DNA of 64,000 nucleotides from contig JAFXVZ010000037.1 of the NCBI GenBank assembly GCA_017534535.1, positions 1-64,000 on the forward strand, written 5' to 3'. A program made the translations under genes and the position numbers. Shown piece after piece: positions 31,486 through 38,925 of the stretch (position 1 is the stretch's first letter; every line of letters begins with the position of its first letter). The notes beneath the pieces were generated by a model. That model saw nothing but the letters and a program-made list of their open reading frames with translations, made no database searches and was not told the origin of the DNA. Source of the DNA: Bacteroidaceae bacterium (GTDB lineage: Bacteria; Bacteroidota; Bacteroidia; Bacteroidales; Bacteroidaceae).

Positions 31486-32025
31486 ATGAAGATGGAAACA
31501 GAACGAATCATATTACGTCCCTGGCATGACGACGATGCAGAGGTACTCTTTAAGTACGCCTCCGACCCCGATGTGGGTCCTCGCGCAGGCTGGCCACCTC
31601 ACCAAAGTGTCGAGGAGAGCCTGCACATCATCCGAACCATCTTCCATAGCGACCATATCTGGGCGATAGAGTGGAAAGAAACGGGTGAGCCCATCGGCTG
31701 CATCGGCTACTATGCTTATGGCGAGAGCAATATCGATATTGGTAAAAACGATGCAGAGACGGGCTACTGGATTGCCAAACCTTATTGGAATCAGGGTGTT
31801 TGCACGGAAGCCCTGAACATGGTGATTGATTATTGCTTCCACGAAAAGGGTTTTCAGACCCTCTGGTGCGATTTCTTCATAGACAATCCTGCCTCTGGTC
31901 GTGTGATGGAGAAATGTGGCTTCTACGATACGGGAAAGATGAATTGGTGCAGCCACCTCTATCGGGGTGATGAGCGACCTGTGAAGATTATGAGACGGGA
32001 TAAAGATGTGACAATCAATAACTGA
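31486..32025 (+). CDS. RimJ/RimL-type GNAT acetyltransferase
   Basis: The 179-residue protein is a GNAT of the RimJ/RimL group (IILRPWHDDDAEVLFKYASDPDVGPRAGWPPH..., IWAIEWKETGEPIGCIGYYAYG, DAETGYWIAKPYWNQGVCTEALNMVIDYCF, FFIDNPASGRVMEKCGF). It probably acetylates an amine or protein N-terminus; the substrate is unknown. It sits 10 bases ahead of the radical-SAM gene, suggesting an operon. Confidence 0.9.
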   Translation: MKMETERIILRPWHDDDAEVLFKYASDPDVGPRAGWPPHQSVEESLHIIRTIFHSDHIWAIEWKETGEPIGCIGYYAYGESNIDIGKNDAETGYWIAKPYWNQGVCTEALNMVIDYCFHEKGFQTLWCDFFIDNPASGRVMEKCGFYDTGKMNWCSHLYRGDERPVKIMRRDKDVTINN

Positions 32026-32035
32026 AGGAAAGGCG

Positions 32036-33325
32036 ATGCTGACAGAGAAGACGATGGATAAGCTGCGGATACTTGCCGAATCGGCGAAGTACGATGTGTC
32101 GTGCTCGTCGAGTGGAACCGTGCGCAAGGGCAAGCAGGGCATGGTGGGCAACACCGTGGGTGGGGTAGGCATCTGCCACTCGTTTGCCGATGATGGCCGC
32201 TGCATCTCCCTGCTGAAGGTGATGCTGACCAACTACTGTATGTACGATTGTGCCTACTGCATCAACCGCCGTTCGAACGACATCCCTCGTGCCACGCTCT
32301 CTGTCTCTGAGTTGGAGGAAATCACAATGGAGTTCTATCGTCGGAACTACATTGAGGGACTGTTCCTCTCGAGTGGGGTGGTGCGTAACCCTGACTACAC
32401 CATGGAACGGCTCACTGCCATTGTGCGAGACCTCCGTACCAAGCATCATTTCAATGGCTACATCCACCTCAAGAGCATACCTGGCGCCTCGCAGGAGTTG
32501 TTGCAAGAGGCCGGACGATATGCTGACCGCATGAGTGTGAACATCGAGATTCCCAAGGAGGAGTCGCTGAAACTGCTGGCACCCGAGAAAGACCATCAGA
32601 GCGTGTTCCAGCCGATGAAACTCATCCAGCAGGGTGTGCTGGAGAATAAGGAAGACCGCAAGAAGTACCGTTATGCCCCACGTTTCGTTCCTGCCGGACA
32701 ATCCACGCAGATGATTGTGGGAGCCACGAAAGAGACTGACCGTGACATCTTGGGTATGTCGTCGATGCTCTATGGCCAACCGTCTATGAGGAGGGTTTAT
32801 TATTCGGGCTACGTCAGTGTGAACACTTACGATCCTCGCCTGCCTGTGCTGAAGCAACCTCCCCTGGTGCGTGAGAACCGTCTTTATCAGGCAGATTGGC
32901 TATTGCGTTTCTACCATTTCAAGGTGGAGGAGATTGTGGACGAGCAACACGCTAACCTCGACTTGGAGGTTGACCCCAAGCTGGCTTGGGCTCTGCGCCA
33001 CCCTGAGTTCTTCCCTGTGAATATCAATACGGCTGACTATGAGCAGCTACTCCGTGTGCCTGGATTGGGTACCAAGTCGGCTTGGCTCATCGTCAACTCC
33101 CGTCGCTTCACCCGCTTGTCGTCTTACGACCTGAAGAAGATGGGTGTGGTGATGAAGAAGGCTAAGTATTTCATTACCTGCAATGAAGTGACTTCGGTCA
33201 TCACTGAATTTGTCACTGGCGTCAATGAACTGACTCCCGAACGCTTGAAACCCCTGCTTGTGTCGAAAGCGGAACAGAAGCGAGCGGCAGAGGAGAAACA
33301 ACTTTCGATAGATTTTGATGGATGA
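32036..33325 (+). CDS. Putative DNA modification/repair radical SAM protein
   Basis: The 429-residue protein fits the TIGR03916-like radical-SAM family that is associated with uracil-DNA-glycosylase relatives. The iron-sulfur/SAM motif is CxxxCxxC in LTNYCMYDCAYCINRRSND (about residues 63-82), followed by a radical-SAM TIM barrel (IEGLFLSSGVVRNPDYT, GYIHLKSIPGA) and a C-terminal HhH-like part (NINTADYEQLLRVPGLGTKSAWLIVNSRRF). It probably acts on DNA in the cytosol. The substrate and exact chemistry are not established for this protein. The following gene is its usual partner. Confidence 0.9.
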   Translation: MLTEKTMDKLRILAESAKYDVSCSSSGTVRKGKQGMVGNTVGGVGICHSFADDGRCISLLKVMLTNYCMYDCAYCINRRSNDIPRATLSVSELEEITMEFYRRNYIEGLFLSSGVVRNPDYTMERLTAIVRDLRTKHHFNGYIHLKSIPGASQELLQEAGRYADRMSVNIEIPKEESLKLLAPEKDHQSVFQPMKLIQQGVLENKEDRKKYRYAPRFVPAGQSTQMIVGATKETDRDILGMSSMLYGQPSMRRVYYSGYVSVNTYDPRLPVLKQPPLVRENRLYQADWLLRFYHFKVEEIVDEQHANLDLEVDPKLAWALRHPEFFPVNINTADYEQLLRVPGLGTKSAWLIVNSRRFTRLSSYDLKKMGVVMKKAKYFITCNEVTSVITEFVTGVNELTPERLKPLLVSKAEQKRAAEEKQLSIDFDG

Positions 33326-33383
33326 TGGAAGATGGAAGATGTAAGTTTGTAAGTTTGAAGATGGAAGGAGGGGAGTCGCTGTT

Positions 33384-34157
33384 ATGATTGTATATACCTT
33401 TGATGGAACAATGGACGGACTGCTGACGGCTGTGTTCGATGCCTTCAGTCAGAAAGAACAACCTGAGAAGTTGCTCTCAAAGGGCGACGAACTGCCTTTG
33501 TTCTGCGACCGAATCCATCAGGTTACCACCAACGAGGAGAAAGCCCAGCGTGTGTGGACGGGATTGGAGAAGAAACTCCCTCGTGAGGCGATGAGGCTGG
33601 TATCCGTCAGCTGGCTGTCGGAGTTGTCTGAACTCAACACCCCGCTGTTTCAATACATCTGCAAAGCTTTCAGGATGGATGGCATTGAACGAAACTTTGC
33701 CGACCCCGATGTCCTCACTGTCACCAATATAGCCCGTCGTGTGGCCCACGAGCAGCAGCGTATGAAGCAGTTCATTCGCTTCCAGAAGGCGAAAGACGGC
33801 ACCTACTTGGCAGTTATTGCTCCCGACCACAATGTGCTGTCGCTCATCATCGACCATTTCCAGGATCGCTTCGGTGACCAACCCTGGCTCATCTACGATG
33901 CCAAACGACATTACGGCTACTATTACGACGGCTCCTCAGATGCTGTACGCATCACCTTCCAGGATGAAGCCTCCGTGCCTTTCAGCCTTGATAATGGCAA
34001 ATTGTCTGAGCAACTGATGAGCGATGACGACCAACTGCTGCAAAATCTTTGGCGCACTTATTTCAAAGCCATCTGCATCCGTGAACGCTTGAATCCACGC
34101 AAACAGCTCAGCGACATGCCTCGTCGCTATTGGAAATACATGACGGAAAAACAATAG
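33384..34157 (+). CDS. TIGR03915-type putative DNA repair protein
   Basis: The 257-residue protein fits the family found beside TIGR03916 radical-SAM proteins (sometimes fused to a uracil-DNA glycosylase domain; no such domain is seen here). It begins MIVYTFDGTMDGLLTAVFDAF and contains LITHFQDRFG-like and WLIYDAKRHYGYYYDG segments and EQLMSDDDQLLQNLWRTYFKAICIRERLNPRKQLSDMPRRYWKYMTE at the end. Its precise role is unknown; cooperation with the radical-SAM protein in DNA modification or repair is the accepted guess. Confidence 0.85.
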   Translation: MIVYTFDGTMDGLLTAVFDAFSQKEQPEKLLSKGDELPLFCDRIHQVTTNEEKAQRVWTGLEKKLPREAMRLVSVSWLSELSELNTPLFQYICKAFRMDGIERNFADPDVLTVTNIARRVAHEQQRMKQFIRFQKAKDGTYLAVIAPDHNVLSLIIDHFQDRFGDQPWLIYDAKRHYGYYYDGSSDAVRITFQDEASVPFSLDNGKLSEQLMSDDDQLLQNLWRTYFKAICIRERLNPRKQLSDMPRRYWKYMTEKQ

Positions 34158-34169
34158 TTACCCCATGTT

Positions 34170-34730
34170 TCAGAATCCCAAGAATTCCTTGACCCCTTCA
34201 GCGTTTTCAAGGTCTTCTTTGTCAACGTAGAAAGGACCTGGTGGAACCAACTCCATGTATTTGTCTAAGAATTCTTCCCAAGACAACTTGAAATAAGAAG
34301 CTGGAATGAAGAACGTCCTCGACCCACCTGCCGAGCGGTTACCAGCCTGAACATAGGCGGAATAGCCTCCCAACTCATGTTTCTGAATCCGATAGATTTC
34401 CAGAAACCAGTCGTGACTACATCTGGTTGACGATGGCACATTTATGCTTTCCTTCACTGGATTAGCTGCTTCAAGTTCCCATTCGTGACCACTGGCGAGT
34501 CTGCGGATAAACTTATCGCAATCAATATCCTCAGGATAAGGCTTGAGCTTACCATCATGCTGATAATGATAAGAAACATATTGATATTCGTCACCCACTT
34601 TCACGATGCCCAAATAGGTATGCTTCGCTATCATGTCCCTTGTTGCCCAGGGAAAGTCCTCCTTCATCTGCTCGAATGCCTTGTCGATATAGGCATTCAA
34701 ATCGTAACCGTATGGAAATTTCTCACTCAT
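34170..34730 (-). CDS. Unknown protein with C-terminal domain shared with the 35960 protein
   Basis: The 186-residue product has no signal peptide. Its last ~60 residues (GGSRTFFIPASYFKLSWEEFLDKYMELVPPGPFYVDKEDLENAEGVKEFLGF) align with the end of the protein at 35960-36331 (GGGTITVGIPQDWFNLTYDEFLHRVITLASATHYGFTVDDLKAHAGLHEFFGF). The family name is unknown to me; small immunity-protein-like or cytosolic regulatory domains can look like this. It is on the opposite strand from its neighbours. Confidence 0.65.
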   Translation of the reverse strand: MSEKFPYGYDLNAYIDKAFEQMKEDFPWATRDMIAKHTYLGIVKVGDEYQYVSYHYQHDGKLKPYPEDIDCDKFIRRLASGHEWELEAANPVKESINVPSSTRCSHDWFLEIYRIQKHELGGYSAYVQAGNRSAGGSRTFFIPASYFKLSWEEFLDKYMELVPPGPFYVDKEDLENAEGVKEFLGF

Positions 34731-34750
34731 AATGCATCAATTTTTGACAA

Positions 34751-34758
34751 CAAATATA
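34751..34758 (-). promoter_or_regulatory. Putative promoter -7 element TATATTTG
   Basis: On the minus strand TATATTTG precedes the 34730 start by about 20 bases. A plus-strand TAATTTTG (34781-34788) is the corresponding element of the exonuclease gene. Both are single-element matches only. Confidence 0.4.
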
Positions 34759-34813
34759 GTGGTTTTTCTCCAATTATTGCTAATTTTGCCACTAAATAAT
34801 TGTTAGCAAAGAA

Positions 34814-35344
34814 ATGTTAAGGGACTTTATCGCCATAGATTTTGAGACGGCCAACCAGTTTCCGTCAAGTGTCTGCTCCGTGGGGGCAGTATTTGTGCGT
34901 GACGGACAGGTGGCTGGCACGTTCTATAGCTTGATTCAGCCTGAACCCAACTACTATAGTTACTTCTGTCAGCAAGTTCACGGATTGGGGCCCGGCGATA
35001 CCGACGATGCTCCTGTCTTTTCGAAGGTTTGGCAGCTGTTGGAGGAACGCATTGCAGAAGTATTTGTCTATGATAAGTACCTTGATAATCAAATACCTTT
35101 TGTTGCTCACAATGCTCGTTTTGATGAGGGCTGTCTGAAGGCAGTGTTTAAGGTCTATCAGATGGACTATCCCGACTACCGCTTCTATGATACCCTTGCT
35201 GCATCCCGTCGTCAGTTTAGACGCACGCTGCCCAATCACCAGCTACATACCGTTGCCGCTGCCTGTGGCTATGATCTGGAGCATCATCACCATGCCTTGT
35301 GTGACGCTGAGGCCTGTGCCGTGATAGCCTTATATTTGTTGTAG
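34814..35344 (+). CDS. DnaQ-like 3'-5' exonuclease
   Basis: The 176-residue protein has the DEDDh exonuclease motifs: FIAIDFETANQFPSSVCSVGAVFV (DxE, with the first Asp and Glu), VAHNARFDEGCL (Exo II Asp) and HHHHALCDAEACA (Exo III His-Asp). It is a compact stand-alone exonuclease acting on DNA or RNA ends, like the epsilon subunit of polymerase III. It follows a pair of divergent promoters and lies 16 bases ahead of the hydrolase gene. Confidence 0.9.
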   Translation: MLRDFIAIDFETANQFPSSVCSVGAVFVRDGQVAGTFYSLIQPEPNYYSYFCQQVHGLGPGDTDDAPVFSKVWQLLEERIAEVFVYDKYLDNQIPFVAHNARFDEGCLKAVFKVYQMDYPDYRFYDTLAASRRQFRRTLPNHQLHTVAAACGYDLEHHHHALCDAEACAVIALYLL

Positions 35345-35360
35345 TGTTAATGTAAATGTT

Positions 35361-35963
35361 ATGATTAAGATACTATTTCTACATGGGTTCTATGCCAGTG
35401 GTCAGTGCCTACCAGCCTTGGCTTTGCGTGATGCTTTCAGGGGTAGGGCAGAGGTGCTAACCCCCGATCTCTCCACACATCCGCAAGAAGCATTACGGTT
35501 GATTCGTGCCATCATCGACCATGAGAAACCCCATCTCTTGATGGGCAACAGCTGTGGCTCGTTCTATGCACAGATGGTGGCTCCTGTGGTGGGTATTCCT
35601 GCTTTGTTGGGTAATCCCCACTTCCAGATGACCTCGTTCCTGAAACAGCGTTTGGGCGAGCATCAGTTCAAGTCGCCTCGTCAGGATGGCAACCAGCATT
35701 TCGTTATCGATGAAGCCTTGATTCAAGAGTTTGCCCAGCTGGAGGCCATTCAGTTCGACAATTGTACGCCTGCCTATAAAGACCGCATCTGGGGGTTGTT
35801 TGGCGAGCAAGACACCTTGGCTCACTTCGAACCCCTTTTTCTGCAGCATTACACCCACTCGTTCCACTTTCCTGGCGGTCATACCCCCACGGCAGAGGAG
35901 GTTCGCGATTATTACGTGCCGCTGGCAGAGAGAATGATTGTTGAAATAATAGATTGTCTATGA
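35361..35963 (+). CDS. YqiA/YcfP-like alpha/beta hydrolase
   Basis: The 200-residue product fits the YqiA/YcfP (UPF0227) hydrolase group: MIKILFLHGFYASGQC at the start, the nucleophile-elbow-like GNSCGSFYAQ at about residue 62-71, LFGEQDTLAHFEP for the Asp loop and FPGGHTPT for the catalytic His. The substrate is unknown. It is cytosolic. It overlaps the next gene by ATGA. Confidence 0.85.
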   Translation: MIKILFLHGFYASGQCLPALALRDAFRGRAEVLTPDLSTHPQEALRLIRAIIDHEKPHLLMGNSCGSFYAQMVAPVVGIPALLGNPHFQMTSFLKQRLGEHQFKSPRQDGNQHFVIDEALIQEFAQLEAIQFDNCTPAYKDRIWGLFGEQDTLAHFEPLFLQHYTHSFHFPGGHTPTAEEVRDYYVPLAERMIVEIIDCL

Positions 35964-36331
35964 TTACTAAAGAGAAATTCATGATATACCGCAGGGATGC
36001 CAAGAAAGGCTCGCCCACCTATTCTCCCAAATCTCACTCCAAACCCCATTATGAAGGCCATTATGTTGAGGGCATGGAAGAATGGGCATCATGGTACTGC
36101 TTCAATAAAAACAGCGATGGCACTTACGAGGCCGAGTTGGATGAAGCTTTGGATGAAGGCAGTCATTATGGTGGAGGCACCATCACCGTAGGAATCCCCC
36201 AAGACTGGTTCAACCTCACCTACGACGAGTTTCTCCATCGTGTCATCACCCTTGCTTCCGCCACCCACTACGGCTTCACCGTAGATGACCTGAAAGCCCA
36301 TGCAGGCCTCCATGAGTTCTTTGGGTTTTAA
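35960..36331 (+). CDS. Unknown small protein with domain shared with the 34170 protein
   Basis: The ATG at 35960 overlaps the stop of the preceding gene (ATGA). The 123-residue product begins MITKEKFMIYRRDAKKG, is rich in His/Tyr, and its second half (SHYGGGTITVGIPQDWFNLTYDEFLHRVITLA...LKAHAGLHEFFGF) resembles the end of the minus-strand protein at 34170-34730. No known domain is recognised. Translational coupling with the hydrolase is likely. Confidence 0.7.
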   Translation: MITKEKFMIYRRDAKKGSPTYSPKSHSKPHYEGHYVEGMEEWASWYCFNKNSDGTYEAELDEALDEGSHYGGGTITVGIPQDWFNLTYDEFLHRVITLASATHYGFTVDDLKAHAGLHEFFGF

Positions 36332-37193
36332 GGGGTTAAATCCCCTCTTGTTATTGCGAAGGCATAGTACTTGCCAAAGGCTAACGTTGTTATTCCTAAG
36401 TCCGTAGTAAATCATTGTCATAGATTTGTCGTGTTAAATTGCATTTTGCAGCGAACTACATCGGGTCACTGCTTCCCGCTAATCATGCATGATGCAACTT
36501 GCTGCAAGTGAGATGGGTTGAAGCTTCGCTTGGCCTTCGCAGAGCCCTTTCCAGTCGTCCTTGCATCCAATTGCGCTACAAAATTACGGATAATTTATAA
36601 TATATGCAAATATTTAATATAATATTTTTCAAAAATAGTGTATTTTTCTTGAATTACTGGGTCATGGGCAATTATTTCAACTAATCGCGCCGTTTTATTT
36701 TATAAATTAAGACAATTAATTGAAGTAATTGGCGGGGGAGTGTGGTTCTGGTAAAATAGAGACTATTCAAAAGCGTTTCATAGGTATGCCCCTGTCTATT
36801 CTCTTTATGGTGGTGTCATTGGTGTCATTAGTCAATAGTCAATAACGATTCTGAATGTCAAAAAACACCACTATAATTATAGATATATATATCTATAATT
36901 ATAGTGAGCTTGATGGCCAATCCACTTTTCTTATTGACTATTGACTAATGACACCAATGACACCTAACACTGTCTGTATAATGAACGAACGTTAAATAAT
37001 TGACTTTCAATAAATCAACTTTCATAGTGCCAATGCCAAATATTGTCGTACCTTTGCCGCCAATCTTAATAATAAGAACGGCTGTGCGCCATCTCTTAAC
37101 ATACTTATCAGGCCTGCTTGGCAATTAGGTTTCGATAAACGCCCATCTTTTTATAGTGGTAAGTAGAGTAAAAACAATTTAAAATTTAGAATT
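36332..37193. other. Gene-poor AT-rich region
   Basis: This is a stretch of ~860 bases with no credible protein gene. Near 36590-36720 it is very AT-rich (TTTATAATATATGCAAATATTT). At 36812-36964 there is a nested inverted repeat (listed separately). A possible TACCTTTG element at 37049-37056 precedes the small frameshifted ORF at 37194. Confidence 0.6.
36812..36964. repeat. Nested perfect inverted repeats with 36-bp palindromic core
   Basis: Arms 36812-36845 and 36931-36964 are perfect 34-bp inverted repeats; each arm contains GGTGTCATT twice and AGTCAATAGTCAATA. In the centre, 36870-36905 is a perfect 36-bp palindrome made of ACTATAATTATAGATATA and its complement. The whole can fold into a cruciform with two loops. 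Confidence 0.95.
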
Positions 37194-37339
37194 ATGATTG
37201 ACAAAGAAATCATTGCTGCCCTTGCAGCTTACAACAAGAGGTGTTTTAGGAAGAAACTGGTGTGAATGTCCCTTTACTGATGAAGAAGTAAAAACTGGTT
37301 GGAGGAGCTTTGCAGAAGATATAACTTGGAATAAGTGAT
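37194..37339 (+). pseudogene. Small ORF interrupted by a frameshift
   Basis: From ATG 37194 a 23-codon frame reads MIDKEIIAALAAYNKR and stops at 37265. In another frame, starting near the same place, a stretch of about 32 codons reads GVLGRNWCECPFTDEEVKTGWRSF and stops at 37339. Joined at about 37240 they make a roughly 48-residue peptide. Either this is a frameshifted remnant or a frameshift-regulated small gene. The family is unknown to me. Confidence 0.35.
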
Positions 37340-37376
37340 TTATCCGCATGGTCTTCATTTTTCATTCTTCAATTGT

Positions 37377-37412
37377 ACACCACACTGTCTGCGAAGATCG
37401 TGTGGTGTTTTT
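37377..37412 (+). terminator. Intrinsic terminator
   Basis: ACACCACAC (37377-37385) pairs with GTGTGGTGT (37400-37408), followed by a T-run. It separates the small ORF from the next promoter. Confidence 0.85.
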
Positions 37413-37431
37413 GAAAAAAGTCAAGTAATTC

Positions 37432-37462
37432 TTTGAAATTTGTTATATAATTCTTATCTTTG
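37432..37462 (+). promoter_or_regulatory. Promoter of the DUF6722 gene
   Basis: TTTG at 37432-37435 and TATCTTTG at 37455-37462 are separated by 19 bases, an excellent match to the Bacteroidetes consensus. The start of the gene at 37501 is about 30 bases downstream of the transcription start. Confidence 0.8.
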
Positions 37463-37500
37463 CCTCGATAATAATTTATTCATTACAAGGCATAAGATTA

Positions 37501-37715
37501 TGAAAGAGGAAGTTAAAAAGCGGGGGCGATGGAAAGAGAACCTGGGTAAGTTCTTGATAGACATAGCAAAATACATTGTTACAGGTGTGATTATCGCCTC
37601 GTTATTTAAAGATGTAGAAAACGAGATTTTTGTATATGGCATAGGTTTTGTTCTTGCTGCATCATCGCTTGTTGTAGGATTAGTATTAACAAATAATATA
37701 GTGGAGGACAAATAA
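37501..37715 (+). CDS. DUF6722-like small membrane protein
   Basis: The ATG at 37501 gives 71 residues (MKEEVKKRGRWKENLGKFLIDIAKYIVTGVIIASLF...) with two membrane segments. It fits the DUF6722 family of small Bacteroidetes membrane proteins. The upstream in-frame start at 37440 is rejected because it lies within the promoter. It is followed 1 base later by another tiny membrane protein. Confidence 0.75.
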
Positions 37716-37716
37716 A

Positions 37717-37827
37717 ATGGGAATGTATATGGCTTTTGTAATAATTGGTATTCCATGTATCTTGTTCCTTTTGTTTTGTTTGACACCAAAAGGAAAGACT
37801 TGGTTAAGGGAGAACAACCTGATTTAA
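37717..37827 (+). CDS. Small membrane protein, 36 aa
   Basis: The ORF is MGMYMAFVIIGIPCILFLLFCLTPKGKTW..., one hydrophobic helix with a basic, short cytosolic tail. It starts 1 base after the DUF6722 stop, so the two are probably translated together and may form a complex. Function is unknown. Confidence 0.65.
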   Translation: MGMYMAFVIIGIPCILFLLFCLTPKGKTWLRENNLI

Positions 37828-37932
37828 TGATTATTATTTGTTTTTCAAGTATAAAATGATTGATTGCGTGCTATAAGCGTGTTGATGTAATGCGGTTTAT
37901 ACCACATTATGAATGAAATGGATGAGACAAGA

Positions 37933-37957
37933 AAAGGGGAGCATTTCGCTCCCCTTT
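37933..37957. terminator. Hairpin terminator of the DUF1080 gene
   Basis: AAAGGGGAGC and GCTCCCCTTT form a 10-bp stem around ATTTC; on the minus strand it is followed by TTTTCTTG. It may end both the minus-strand DUF1080 operon and plus-strand small genes. Confidence 0.75.
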
Positions 37958-37979
37958 AGTCTTGAAGTGACTGAATGGA

Positions 37980-38843
37980 TTAGTCCATTACCTTCACCTT
38001 GATGTTGCGGAACCATACATCGTCGCCATGATCCTGGAAGCCGATGAAGCCCTCGTGGTTGTCACCACCCAGGTTGTTCAGCAGACCGAATGCCAGAGGC
38101 CAAGCTGTCTCGCTGAACTTACTTGCCTGCAGCATCTCAGTCCAACGTGGAGTCCACAAGTGGTACTCAACCACGTTCTCGCCATTCTGCTGATGCAGCA
38201 CGGTGCCCTTGAATACCATGATAGAACCGGTGTTCCACTCGCCAGCTGGCTTAGCGTTCTGTGGCTTAGCAGGAATCATGTCGTACAGAGAAGCTGCCTG
38301 ACGGTTGCCATCCTTACCCATCTTTGCATCTGGGTGGTTTGCATTGTCGAGTACCTGATACTCAGGAGCAGAGATGTAGATAGGCTCAAACTCACCTGGC
38401 TTGCCCTCAACTGGAACTTCCTGTGCCAATACGAAGATACCAGAGTTACCACCCTTAGAGATCTTGTATTCGAAAGTCAGCTCGAAATTCTTAAACTTGT
38501 GAGCGAAAATCAAGTCACCACCACCAGTGGTCTGGCCTTCGCCTGTGCCTGTACCGTTGAACTTGATGCAGCCATCCTCGATGGTCCAGCGAGCAGGAAC
38601 CTGGTCCTTACCATAGCCACGCCAGCCGTTGAAGGTCTTGCCGTCAAAAATGGTGATGTAGCCATCAGCGTCGGTAGCGAGCTCCAGAGCCTGAGTCTCA
38701 GCGCCGTTAGGAGTGGTTGACACGTTGATGGTAGTAGTAGTTGCTGCCTCAGCAGCCTCCTCAGTCTTCTTTTGGCCACCGCAAGCGGTGAATGCAGCTG
38801 CTAATACCATGCAGCCTGCAGCAGTAAATAAACTTTTCTTCAT
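37980..38843 (-). CDS. DUF1080 (3-keto-disaccharide hydrolase-type) lipoprotein
   Basis: The 287-residue product has a lipoprotein signal (MKKSLFTAAGCMVLAAAFTACGGQKK, lipobox TAC) and a Thr-rich linker, then the DUF1080 concanavalin-like domain (ITIFDGKTFNGWRGYG, FNGTGTGEGQTTGGGDLIF, FELTFEYKISKGGNSGIFV, GFIGFQDHGDDVWFRNIKVKVMD). The family, named 3-keto-disaccharide hydrolase in Pfam, cleaves 3-keto-glycosides made by Gfo/Idh/MocA oxidoreductases, as suggested by the upstream genes. It probably acts in the periplasm or on the surface. It is the third gene of the operon. Confidence 0.85.
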   Translation of the reverse strand: MKKSLFTAAGCMVLAAAFTACGGQKKTEEAAEAATTTTINVSTTPNGAETQALELATDADGYITIFDGKTFNGWRGYGKDQVPARWTIEDGCIKFNGTGTGEGQTTGGGDLIFAHKFKNFELTFEYKISKGGNSGIFVLAQEVPVEGKPGEFEPIYISAPEYQVLDNANHPDAKMGKDGNRQAASLYDMIPAKPQNAKPAGEWNTGSIMVFKGTVLHQQNGENVVEYHLWTPRWTEMLQASKFSETAWPLAFGLLNNLGGDNHEGFIGFQDHGDDVWFRNIKVKVMD

Positions 38844-38882
38844 TTCTTTAAACTTTAGCTTTATTAAAAATGTTAGTTAGGT

Positions 38883-38925
38883 TTCAATGTTCATTTTTCA
38901 TTGTTCATTCTTCATTCTTCAAGGC
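38883..38925. repeat. Heptamer repeats before the DUF1080 gene
   Basis: Repeats of TTCATTGTTCATTCTTCATTC run into the stop codon of the exported Gfo/Idh/MocA gene on the minus strand. Same type as at 10441 and 22090. Confidence 0.5.

Noticed and set aside
32015-32857. 280-residue antisense ORF in the radical-SAM gene
   Set aside because: His/Leu-rich antisense frame with no domain; the sense gene is well supported.
36812-36964. Insertion sequence with transposase
   Set aside because: There is no transposase ORF within or next to the inverted repeats.
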